A DNA stretch of 64,000 nucleotides from Cunninghamia lanceolata (lineage: Eukaryota > Streptophyta > Pinopsida > Cupressales > Cupressaceae). The stretch is from assembly GCA_027924645.1 (NCBI GenBank), contig BSBN01000781.1:372001-436000 (forward strand), written 5' to 3'. The notes under the pieces are model-generated. The model saw only the letters and a list, made by a program, of their open reading frames with translations. It was not told the origin of the DNA and did no database searches. The position numbers were made by a program, and so were the translations under genes. This document shows, piece by piece, positions 46,739 through 56,517 of this stretch (within the stretch, counting starts at the first letter, position 1; every line of letters starts with the position of its first letter).

Positions 46739-47643
46739 TGTTGGAAAGAGACACTGTGTGGCTTCATGAGTGTTGTCATTGATGGCAACAAAGTTCATCC
46801 CACACATCTGCAGGACATGGTATGTCTATACCGGCACTCAGATTGAAGAGTATTTTGGTCCGGTGAGCAAGAACAGAGCATGCAACAAGGTCTGACAATC
46901 AAGTCTGGATCTCTCAGAGGAAGTATCTCAGTAAAGTGCAGACTTGGGGAAGTCAAGAGGAGTACCATGAATGATACATTCTAGAGATTGAGTTTCTGAT
47001 GATGGAAGAGTGAAAAGATATGAACACCTAAGTGTTGGGTTCATGTTTGGTAGAGTAGACTGAGGAAGAACTGACCGACAGAGCATCAGACCTTAATTCA
47101 GATGAGATATTGATAATGATCAAGCTTCTTAAGAGATCATTCATGATTGGCTGACATGATTGATGACTTCTATAAGCATCTCTTTGATACACATCACTTG
47201 GTAAGCAAGGATTCAACCAACATACCAGAGTTTGGGAAAATATTGAGTATTCCAGATGCCAACTAGAAAGATGTTGAAATCCTTTGTGCGGATATATATA
47301 CCAGATGGATTTCGATGAGAAGGTGTGTGTGGTGTATTTGTGTAGTGCAAAGAAAAGAAGAGAGTAGTGTGAAGGCAGTAATACAGGTCTAGTATGTGAC
47401 AGGACAGCAACACTAAAGAAGAGGAAGAATGGAGTGCAGTAGATCAGTGTATTGAGCCTAACTGGAACTGAACCTCAGCATATGTGGATGCTTCTCATCA
47501 GTTCAAGTATCTTGTTACTTTCCTTATATCTTGTAGGTAATGAGCCTCTTGTGAGCAGTGTGCTTAGGCAGTGAGCCCTAATTGGCAAGTGCCATTTTGT
47601 ACTTTTATTCTTTTAACAGAGAATACAATCTTGGTTATCAACA
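46739..47643 (+). repeat. Element B 3' LTR
   Basis: It starts TGTTGGAAAGAGACACTG and ends GGTTATCAACA. It is colinear with 40539-41399 and carries three AGTGAGC-type units at 47537-47582. Confidence 0.92.
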
Positions 47644-47648
47644 ATTCT

Positions 47649-48065
47649 CTCCTATTGCTAAATTGACTTCTATTAGATTTCTCTTATCCATTGTTGCAGC
47701 TTATGATTGGGAGATTGAGAAAATAGATGTTAAGACTATGTTCTTGTATGGAGATCTTGAAGAAGAAATATATATGCAATATCCTACAGGTTTTGAGGTA
47801 AAAGGAAAAGAAAAATGGGTTTGCAGGTTAAAGAGGTCTCTCTATGGTTTAAAACAGTCCCCTAGAATGTGGTATCAAAAGTTTGATTCATTTGTTTTGA
47901 AATTAGGTTTTGTTAGAAAAGAGGAGGATCATTGTGTTTACATTCATTGTATTGATGATTCTATACTGGTTATTTCTTTGTATGTTGATGACATGTTATT
48001 TTTTAGCAATACTAAGGATATGATTACTGAGCTTAAAGCCAACTTTCAGGTGCATTTGACATGAA
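47649..48065 (+). pseudogene. pol: Copia copy 2: reverse transcriptase core
   Basis: It resumes after element B with SPIAKLTSIRFLLSIVAAYD, then FLYGDLEEEIYMQYPTGF, CRLKRSLYGLKQSPRMWYQKF and the catalytic box YVDDML at 47981-47998 with both Asp codons present. The frame is open across this segment. It is cut by the solo LTR at 48071, just after the host sequence ATGAAGGATC. Confidence 0.92.
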
Positions 48066-48070
48066 GGATC
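48066..48070. repeat. Target-site duplication of the solo LTR, left
   Basis: GGATC, repeated at 49319-49323. The copia sequence (MKDLG) is restored when one copy and the LTR are removed. Confidence 0.9.
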
Positions 48071-49318
48071 TGTTACAAGTATGGGCCTAACCTGTGTTGT
48101 CATTGATGTCAACATACTCTTGTTGCATTAATGATAAGGATTGGATGAGCTGTGTGCTGAGGAGATTGAGAAAATTAGTCTCAATCAGGAACAGTGAAGA
48201 TCAGTGATGACAATAAGGCAAAAGTCCAAGATAGGAAGAGGATCAGAGGATGCAGATTAAAGGGTTTGTAGATATGTGTCTTGAAGTGATCCAGTAAAGA
48301 TTTCAGAGGTCCGCATGAAGATATGGAGAAGTTGTGGCTGCTCAAGTAAAACAGGTTCTGGTAGGTATTCAGAGGTCACAGAGTGATACAGATAGGTCCG
48401 GTGAGATTCGGAAATGAATTATCCTATTCTATGGATTTGAGGAAGTGTTGAGGAAGTCTTTGTGAAGTATCAACTTGATTGGTTCGTGGTTTGAAGGTCC
48501 GTAAGCATCTATTCCTTTATGACAGTAATGACAGACTGTGTTCTTGAGGTTCCAGATGAAGGGGAGAAGGATTTGAGTAAGCAGATGAAGTGTGGATGTT
48601 CTTGGTGATTCAGGAAAGCTTGTGGAGGTCTTTGGATCATGTCCAGTTCATGTTGGTGGTCCGCATTAGAGTTGGAGCTTAAAATTGAAGAATAACTTCC
48701 AGATGATGGTGTTCTTCCTGAGACTGGCCGACCAGATGAGTTACACATCCTGCGGATGTTCTTGTTGATGTTTGCCGACTTAGATGATCATTCCTAAGTT
48801 GATGTCTTGTATAATAAGGGATTACGAAGTCATTTCAAAGTTGTCTTTATGGAGATGAGAGTGTGGTAGCAAGGAGGAGAGCGAAAGGCAGAGTAGAAGT
48901 ATTGAGCTTCAATGGAACTGATTCAAGCATGATGAAGATGCTATTTTCCAGTTCAAGTATGTGATACTTATTTCTTTGTAGACAGTGTGTCTCTTGTAGG
49001 CAGTGAGCCTCTTGTGAGCAGTGTTCTTGGGCAGTGAGCCCTAATTGGCATGTGCCATTTTGTTCTTTCTATTCTTCTAACAGAGAATACAATCTTGGGT
49101 TAATCACCTTGTGGTTTTTCCCTTAACCGGGTTTTCCACGTCAAAATCTTGGTGTCTCATGTGTTCATATGTTTCTGCTCTTAATTTGTTGCATTGTGTT
49201 TTCACGATTAATTTATTATAAGACTGCTAATTACAAAATGGAATTAAGTGTTTAATTGAGAGAAAGTTTTGTACAACTGATTCACCCCCCCTCTTAGTTG
49301 TGTGCCCTAAGTCTAATA
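48071..49318 (+). mobile_element. Solo LTR in copia copy 2
   Basis: At 1,248 bp it starts TGTTACAAGTATGGGCC and ends GTCTAATA (CA changed to TA). It contains TTGTCATTGATGTCAA near the start, AGTGAGC units at 48985-49043 and TTCACCCCCCCTCTTAG near the end, so it belongs to the same broad LTR group as elements A and B. There is no internal region, and the TSD is perfect. This is the product of LTR-LTR recombination after insertion. Confidence 0.9.
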
Positions 49319-49323
49319 GGATC

Positions 49324-50199
49324 TTGGTGCTGCAAGGTTTATTTTGAGAATGGAGATCAAGAGGGACAGAGGTAACAGAGACCTTTGGTTGTCACAAAGT
49401 AAGTATGTGAAGACTTAGTTTGCAAGACTGTAACCCAGTTAGAGTTCCTTTACCCATTGGTACTAAGCTTTCATTAGATATGTGTCCAAAGACTGAGGAT
49501 GATTTTGAGGATATGTCTAATGTGCCATATGCTAGTGCTATAGGGAGTTTGATGTATGCAATGGTTTGCACTAGACCAGATATTTTCCAAGTAGTGGGTG
49601 TTTTGAGCAAATTTATGTCTAACCCTAGTAGACAACATTGGAACTATGCAAAGACGGTGTTTAAATATCTTGTAGGTACTCCTAATCATTGTTTGGTTTA
49701 TTCTGGTACTAATAGTGCTGATAAATCTTTGGACATATAGGGTTTTGTTAATGCAGATTGGGCAGGTGACTTGGATAGTCAAAGGTCTACTAGTGGCTAT
49801 GTGTTTACTCTGTTTGGTGCAATGAGTTAGATGAGTAAGAGGCAGCCCATAGTTACTTTGTCCACCATAGAAGCATATTATATGGCTGCAACTCATGTCT
49901 CTAAAGAGGTAGTTTGGTTGAAGAGACTATGTACAGGTATTGGATTTGATTGCAGGATCATTCAGATTGGTTGTGATAGCCAAAGTGCTATATATTTGGC
50001 CAAGAATCCCATGTATCATGCTCGGAATAAGCATGTTGATGTTCAATATCACTTTTTTCAAGAGTTGGTTACAAATAGAGAGATTAAGCTGAAGAAGATA
50101 GATACTCAGGAGAATGTTGCAGATTCATTGACCAATCCTGTGAGCACAGAGAAGTTCATGTGGTTCAAAGAGGCCATGGGCTTTGTTTCTAGTGCCTGA
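49324..50199 (+). pseudogene. pol: Copia copy 2: RT C-terminus and RNase H
   Basis: WLSQSKYVK, RVPLPIGTKLSLD and PYASAIGSLMYAMVCTRPDI are the connection segments. RNase H follows: NADWAGDLDSQRSTSGYVF (about 49753-49808), TLSTIEAYYMAATHV (about 49855-49900) and CDSQSAIYLAKNPMYHA. In the second motif the usual Glu of EAEY is replaced by Tyr, so an active-site carboxylate is missing; copy 1 retains it. Stops lie at about 49738 and 49829. The end is at 50197-50199. Confidence 0.9.
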
Positions 50200-50258
50200 T
50201 TATTTACAATTGTTTTTCCTATGGGTTGATTTACAATATATAATGTCAAGTGGGAGAA

Positions 50259-51187
50259 TGTTGGGATAAGGTGCCATTAACCTTGTAAATCCTAATATTG
50301 TATTTATTCTATTTATTATTTGTAATTTGTAATTATCCATGAGGAGATGTACTAGTTTCATTGACAAGGGTAATTTTGGAGTCACCAGAGGTAATTATAG
50401 AGTGACATTTACTGTTGGCAATTGTAAAAACTCATGGTAAATGAGGGTAGGCATTCCCCTTGGAGAATCTACTATTTTTGGCATGTATGACAACTGTCAT
50501 AATGTTTGGTAAGTGAATCTATGACAGTTGTAAGTTGTCATAAGATTCTGAGATTATATGATGCATATGACAAATATTAATGAGTTGTAAGTTGCTTTGT
50601 TTAGCCCAAGGTTACTATCTTGGAAAGATACTCTTTTTTGGAATCTATGACGGTTATGACGCATCATAAGATGCTATAAGCAGCTAGATTTAGTCTTGGC
50701 CACCCAACCTTTGCATGGTTGTTTTTGGACAAGTGGAAGGTGTTTGTAAGGTGGCATTTAATGTTTGCATGTTGGGGAATCTCATGAGAGAGAACCTGAA
50801 TGCCTAGGATGAGTTGGAAAACTTTTCTATAAGTATTTGCCATGTATTTGTTGCTGCACTACAAATTTTAGGTACTCAGGTGCTGCAGGAATGCTGTCGG
50901 ATTGAAGACTGAAGGAGAGAGATTGGTGGTGTTGTATTGTACAATCTTTTGCAGATTAATACAAACATTGGCCCTCTTTCCTTTGTGGATTTTTTTACCC
51001 GCAAGGGTTTTCTCCACATTAAACACTATGTCATTGTGTCTTGTGTTGAGTTCTTCATGTTTGGCATTTTCCCTGTAGTGGGTTTTATGATTTGTTACAA
51101 TCTCCATTGTTAATGTACACTTAAAGATTGCTGAAATTTATCTTGAATCAGATTTCCATTAAAGCAGTGTTGCTTTCATTTCTAACA
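50259..51187 (+). repeat. Copia copy 2 3' LTR
   Basis: It starts TGTTGGGATAAGG and ends TTTCTAACA. It is colinear with 36922-37851 and is preceded by the polypurine tract AAGTGGGAGAA. The TATA-like CTATAAGTA is at 50827-50835. Confidence 0.92.
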
Positions 51188-51297
51188 TGCTTCAGCTCAT
51201 CATAGGGGATAGTTTGAGGCATATGTGTTTCTATATAGGCCACCTATCACGCATACACACATGGGACAATTGTGGCACTGGCGGTGATAGATTGATG
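51188..51297. other. Short unassigned DNA between two elements
   Basis: No gene is visible. It is contiguous with 62453 onward once the minus-strand element is removed. Confidence 0.5.
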
Positions 51298-51302
51298 ACA
51301 TG
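51298..51302. repeat. Target-site duplication ACATG, left
   Basis: ACATG recurs at 62448-62452, framing the minus-strand element. Confidence 0.9.
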
Positions 51303-52003
51303 TGTCGTCAGGGCTAAAAATCAAGGTCTGAAACTAAAATAGCAAGATATTAAACCCTAACTAGCACTATAGAGCACAAGATAACAAAAATATCAAAATA
51401 ATAATGCAAATGCAAACCAATCACCATGCTAAGCTTGATTTATCTCCATTGCTCTTCTCAATCCTGCATAAACATGCAAGATTTCAAAGGTTGAATATGG
51501 GAGGAATGTTGGTTGCTCACTATTTTAGTAGCATAACAGTACTTGAAAATTGGACCTCAAAATGACTTGTGAGAGGGTTGATTTATAGGAAAGGACTAAT
51601 TTGAATGGATGGTTGAGATTGGAAGTTGATTTCAATGATGTGGATGGCTAGGATTGAGTAGGGTTTCCCACTCCATGAGGAGTTGTAGTCATGTGACAAG
51701 TGTGCGAAGGAGACTTAAAGGAGACAAAATTCAAATATTTTATTTAAATTAGTTTGACATGTGAAGTGTATTAAGTGGAAGATGTACTATGTGACATGTG
51801 TTTGATTGTGGTGAAAGGTGAGGGAATAATTCAAATATTTTATTTGAATTATTTGGAATAATTAAATAAATAAAATTTATTTAATTAATTGTCTAGGTGA
51901 TTAGGATGGGATTAGGAGTGGGATTAGGACAAAATGTCATACGATGCTTAGTAAAGTATCGACTAGGTAATGGTCAAGACATGGACAAATTTAGGTGTCT
52001 ACA
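51303..52003 (-). repeat. 3' LTR of the minus-strand element
   Basis: It is colinear with 61732-62447 and 15 bp shorter, mainly by loss of AACATGTGAAAGGGG-like sequence near 51850. A TATA box (CTATAAATC on the minus strand) is at about 51590-51582. U3 contains AATTAAATAAATAAAAT-type palindromes. Confidence 0.92.
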
Positions 52004-52016
52004 TTTTACCCTTCTT
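52004..52016 (-). promoter_or_regulatory. Polypurine tract
   Basis: AAAGAAGGGTAAA on the minus strand directly precedes TGTAGACACC. It matches the tract at 26566-26578 in position and form. Confidence 0.8.
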
Positions 52017-52826
52017 TGAGATGATGTTGCGAATGTTGTGACTAAGAGAAGTAACATCATTTCAAAGAAGCTAAGGTATGGATAGAGGAAAAGGATGCTG
52101 GTATAAAGATAGGGTGATGATGCCCCCTCGAGAGGATAGGTGGGTTAGAAAAACATGAGTAGGCTCTTGAAATGAAAGGGATTGGTCAAGGAAGGAAAAT
52201 AAGGGAATGGATAGAAGAAAAGTATGATGTGTTATGCTGCAATGAAGGTGAGCAACCATGAAGTTTGATATAGCACTAGACATTATGCACCAAGGTATAA
52301 GGACCAAGGTGATGATGTGTCTTGTGCACCAGCATAATACAACCTTATATAACGTATGAGGAAGTAAACTTAGAGCATTAAAGTCCTAATGCACAAAAGG
52401 TATGATGTGACCTTAGATGTAAAGGTTAATGCAAAACGCTATTCCAATATACATAAGATATGAATATTAGCTGGAGATGAGAGGGATGTGATACAAATGC
52501 AAGTTGAAAATGATAACACACACAAGCAAGAAAGCAAGCATGCACAAATGATACAAAAACAAACAAGGTATTACCCCTGTCAAGCTATAAACCAATGAGT
52601 AAGTGATTGATTGATTGATGATTATAGTGTCTAGTTTCAGGAAATGAAACATGTTGTCTAAGATGCCTAGTCTAGTTTTGACAATGCAACATCCTATATA
52701 AGACAATTGATTGATTGATTGATACTAGTGTTGTTGGCCATGCGAATCAACACCGAGATTTGATTAATGATTGATTGATTGGTTTCGTTTACGTCAATAT
52801 TAGGATCAAGACCAGTGGATGCAATT
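52017..52826 (-). other. 3' internal DNA with TTGA microsatellites
   Basis: No coding block. Short (TTGA)n runs occur at about 52605-52620, 52707-52722 and 52767-52782. The first 130 bp resemble 26579-26700. Confidence 0.5.
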
Positions 52827-52831
52827 GGATA

Positions 52832-54229
52832 TGTTGCAAGTATGTGCCTAACCAGTGTTGTCATTGGTGTCAACTGTGCTCCTAATTTGATTAGTTAGAT
52901 GCTTTTTGTTGGCTTATGTAAGTGTTGGAAAAAATTAGTAAGTGATCCTAATATTGAGTTTCCAAGTGCTTTTGAGAAAATTTGCTTCTCCGGTGGAAAC
53001 AGTGTGTAGAAGAGTATCTTTGTTTAAAGTAGAACAATCCAATAGATTGCTCTGCATTTCTTGAAGAATGAATATCCTTGTCTGCAGATTGGAAGTTATT
53101 TTGAGGCATGTCTGAAGATGCTATATCTCAAGTTTGAGCCTCTGGTATGAAGATTTGAGTTAGTTATGATCACCAGAGTGAAAACTTCTTTTTCTGTATA
53201 TTTGGTGGTGATAGGGAGAATGTATTATGCTCCGTATTCCTCCACAATTAAGTATTTCTATCTGCGGTTCTGGAATCAAGTTGGTAATGATGATAAGTGC
53301 CTTCAACTCCAATGGATCATGATTTAGTGGTCTGTAAGAAATCTTTCTTTATGACAATGGCTGACAGAGTTGTTTAAGTGTTCCGGTTTGAAGAATCCTT
53401 TGGAAAAATTGGTTAGAGCTTGTGTGTATGTTCTTGGTGATTACAATGTGCTTGTGGATGCCTCCTGATCATATTCCTACCTTTGGATTGGTCCGTAAAG
53501 AGAAATTTGGATCATGGATAAAGACTATTCTTAGAAGGCTTAGTGTTAACACCAGTCTTGGCTGACTTGGTTGTTTTCACTACTTGCAGAGATGCATCGA
53601 AGTTTGTGGAAGTGTGTCGTGGTGTGGAAGATTGCATTTGGGCCATAGCTAAGGCATAACATGATCTACATACATCTTTTCCTTAGCTAGTTTGTTTAGG
53701 TCTAGACCTGTTTCTATGTATGTTGTGTAATGCCGACCTTGATGTACATTCCAAAGTCGACGAATTGTATAAAATGGAAAGATAAGGTAAGAAGTGTAAG
53801 AAGAGTAGAGCTGAGGAGTTATACTATTCTTCAATGGAACTAAACCCAGGCATGGAGTAGATGCTACCAAATCAGTTCACCATTCTTTTGTGGTGAGCCA
53901 CCCCTTGGCAGTGAGCCGTTCTTGGTAGTGAGCCTCAACATTTGTAGTGAACATTTTGGGCAGTGAGCCTCTGTTTTTCGGTACTACTATAACATATATA
54001 TCTTGTGGGCTAACACCCACCGTGGTTTTCTCTTATATGGTTTTCCATGTAAAAATCTAGTGTCTCATGTGTTGATAATGTTGTTGTGTTGAATTTTTCA
54101 ATTCATGCTTTCATTGTTAAATATGAATAACCGTAATCAAGTGTTTGATGTGTTAATATTCATAAGAGATTAAAGTTTTGGAGACAACTGATTCAAACCC
54201 CCCCCCCAGTTGTCTAATGTATTTCAACA
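52832..54229 (+). mobile_element. Solo LTR in the minus-strand element
   Basis: At 1,398 bp it starts TGTTGCAAGTATGTGCC and ends TATTTCAACA. The TSD is GGATA at 52827-52831 and 54230-54234. It contains TTGTCATTGGTGTCAA, about five CAGTGAGC-type units at 53889-53971 and a CCCCCCCCC tract at 54198-54207, and is closest to the solo LTR at 48071-49318. It inserted after the host element. Confidence 0.9.
53889..53971 (+). repeat. AGTGAGC tandem motif array
   Basis: Five units of about 17-20 bp (GTGGTGAGCC, GGCAGTGAGCC, GGTAGTGAGCC, TGTAGTGAAC, GGCAGTGAGCC). This is the longest plus-strand version of the array found in all LTRs of this group. Confidence 0.75.
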
Positions 54230-54234
54230 GGATA

Positions 54235-54935
54235 ATTTGACTTGATTGGTATGGATTGAGAATGACTTGCATTTGGATCATTGGATTGGGATGATTTGAT
54301 GATTGGGAGATTGATTTGATTGAGTTGAATATTTGAAGAATTGGTTTTGGTGATTGGATTGGAATGAATTGGTTGAAGAATTGATTGGAAGAAGTGATTG
54401 ATTTGAGGAATGGATTTTGGAAAGTGATTAGATTGGATGATTGGATTGATTAGAAGAAGTGATTTGATTTGATGGCTTGATGAATTGATTTGATTGATGA
54501 AGGTTTTGATTGAGGAATTGACTTGGTGATTTGAGAAATTGAATGATGTGATTGGATGGAATTGATTGGATTGAATTGTTTTGAAAAGTTGGATTGATTT
54601 GATGATTGGATGATGATTTGAAGAATTGATTGGTTGAATTTGAATTGATTGGAATGATTTAGTTGACTTGATTTGAAGAATTGATTGATTTGGAATGAAT
54701 TGATTTGATGTTTTGATTGAAGTGGTTGATTGTGATGAATTGATTAATTTGACTTGATTTGAAGAATTTGATTTTATTGCTTGGGTTTTTTTGTTGGATA
54801 TTTGATATTTTTGTATTTTGGAAATGTTTTGATTTTTTTTGTGTTTTGAAATGTTTTGATTTTTTTTTTGGATTTTGAAAATATTTTGGTTTTTTTGGAT
54901 TTTGAAAATATTTTGATTTTTTTTTGAATTTTTGA
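54235..54935. repeat. GATTGA-type low-complexity, C-depleted tract
   Basis: The plus strand is built from words such as TTGATTGG, GATTTGATT and GAATTGATT and contains almost no C. Toward 54935 it becomes TTTTGATTTTTTTT-rich. The 249-codon minus-strand frame (54214-54963, NQIKS-like repeats) is a by-product of this composition. Confidence 0.75.
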
Positions 54936-56517
54936 AAATTTTAAAGATGGCATTGGATGACAATTTGAATGGCCTTTGTTCTTGATACCAATGACAAGGG
55001 GGAAACCAAGTCTAGGTGCAAGGAGGAATGTGGGATTGGATAAATGGATGGACGATAGTAAATGAAATGGAAGGATGTATGTGTAAGAGAACAAGGATGT
55101 GATCTCCAAGGACTATGTCGCATAGGAATCCCATTATTGGTGTAATACTTAGGATTTTTCATGACAAGGCTCATGACACTAGGATGATGATAGGATGGAT
55201 TGGTTTAGATAGGATGAGGTATATCAAGAGACATCTAGAGCAATTGTCAACATTTTTCCCCCAGTCTTTATCAAGATGAAAAGGAGGAAGGGATAGATGA
55301 ATGGACTCATTGGATAGGTATGTGGGTGTAATGGATAAGGATGGTAAGATAGGATGGAAATGATAGGATGAAAATGATATGTTGGATGAGACAACGTGCC
55401 CCCAAGTGTAAGTGACAGAAGTTCAACCTACACATGATGCATGTTTACTAGATTTTCATCATGGTACTTATCCAAGGTGCCACCAAGGGTGGTTTTCACC
55501 GTTGGATGAAAGGATAACTCTTTACTATTTTGATTTCTTTTTTTTTGACTTTTTTTGACTTTTTGATGGGAGAAGGTGAATATGGATAGGAGGGACTCTA
55601 TTTTCTAGTGTCATGAAAGGTGATAGTCCCATTAGAGATGAATGTCTTCGCATAGACCCTATCAAGTCATTGTACTCATCGATGTTGGTAAGGAATTGCA
55701 TGAAAGTGAGATGGAGTAGGTAGATAGTGGATTATGAAAGGAACGATAGTGGATTATGATGTGGATAGCAAATTTTGATGTGGATTGTGTAAGACTTATG
55801 CAAGAGGATGGATGAAAGGCTTATGCAAAAGCATGGCCCAGAGGAAAGTGATGGGTAAGGTATGTAGGATAATAGTTGAATGATGGGGTGATGGAGGCAA
55901 AGAAAGGAATCATGACCAATGGTTACACACACTGTGATAAATGTTGAAGCTTTTGGTTTGAAGGTGGTGTAGGAAGCAATGGAGATGTTTGCTTAGCAGA
56001 TGGGTAATGCAATCATTTAGGTACCCACATAGACTTAGTATTTTTATGATTTTTGCTTTAGATGTGGGATTTTTGCAATTTTTGAATGGAATGGGAATTT
56101 TGGATGTAAATGGATGGTTGGGATTTTTTAGATGTGGATGCTCCATTTGACTTGCTTGATTTTTGCTTAGGGACCTATACCATTTTACTTTCAAACTTTT
56201 GTTTTGGACGTATGGGCTTGGATGGATTTTTGAATGTACCTTGTTTTGAATTTTTGAATTGATGTCCTAAAGCTGAGGATCCTTAGGATTTTTGACTTTA
56301 TGGAAGGAGGCATCCAAATTTTTATTTTTGAATCCCTTCGTAAAAATGGTGGAAGCTTTATGTTTATATGATGTGTGCATTTGTTGGTCATGATTAGGAA
56401 TGTAAGGGAATGTGTAAATGGATGGATTTGGCATTGTGAGAAGTGGAGGTAAAGTGGATGGAGGGATAGTAGGAGTTGGAAGAAGTGGAGATAGATTGGA
56501 TGGAGGAAGTTGGATGG
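54936..56517 (-). other. Internal DNA of the minus-strand element
   Basis: No recognised domain. The plus strand stays G-rich and C-poor. Several minus-strand frames of 66-94 codons (Pro/His/Ser-rich) could be decayed continuations of the Pro-rich ORF. Confidence 0.4.

Larger units (their letters stand above)
40539..47643 (+). mobile_element. Element B: second pol-less LTR retrotransposon of the A family
   Basis: The element is 7,105 bp with LTRs of 861 and 905 bp, a perfect TSD of ATTCT, primer site at 41401, repeated AAGGGGGAG tracts before 46739, and the same ORF1-spacer-ORF2 layout as element A. No pol domain lies between the LTRs. ORF1 and ORF2 are clearly homologous to those of A but diverged at many positions, and the LTRs differ more than the ORFs. 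A and B are therefore separate subfamilies rather than recent duplicates. Confidence 0.92.
36922..51187 (+). mobile_element. Ty1/copia copy 2 with two nested insertions
   Basis: It is bounded by 930- and 929-bp LTRs. With element B (40539-47643) and the solo LTR (48071-49318) removed, about 5.9 kb remains, in the copia order gag, protease, integrase, RT, RNase H. It sits directly beside copy 1 (27373-36921), sharing one LTR. The frame is interrupted many times. Element B splits RT after GEIF and the solo LTR splits it after EMKD-type sequence. Confidence 0.92.

Noticed and set aside
47582..47645. Start of the copia RT frame at 47582
   Set aside because: The first 62 bp of that frame belong to the LTR of element B. 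Copia sequence begins at 47644.
54214..54963. 249-codon minus-strand ORF rich in Asn, Gln, Ile, Lys, Ser
   Set aside because: It lies over the C-depleted GATTGA-type tract and extends into the tip of the solo LTR. The absence of stops follows from composition.
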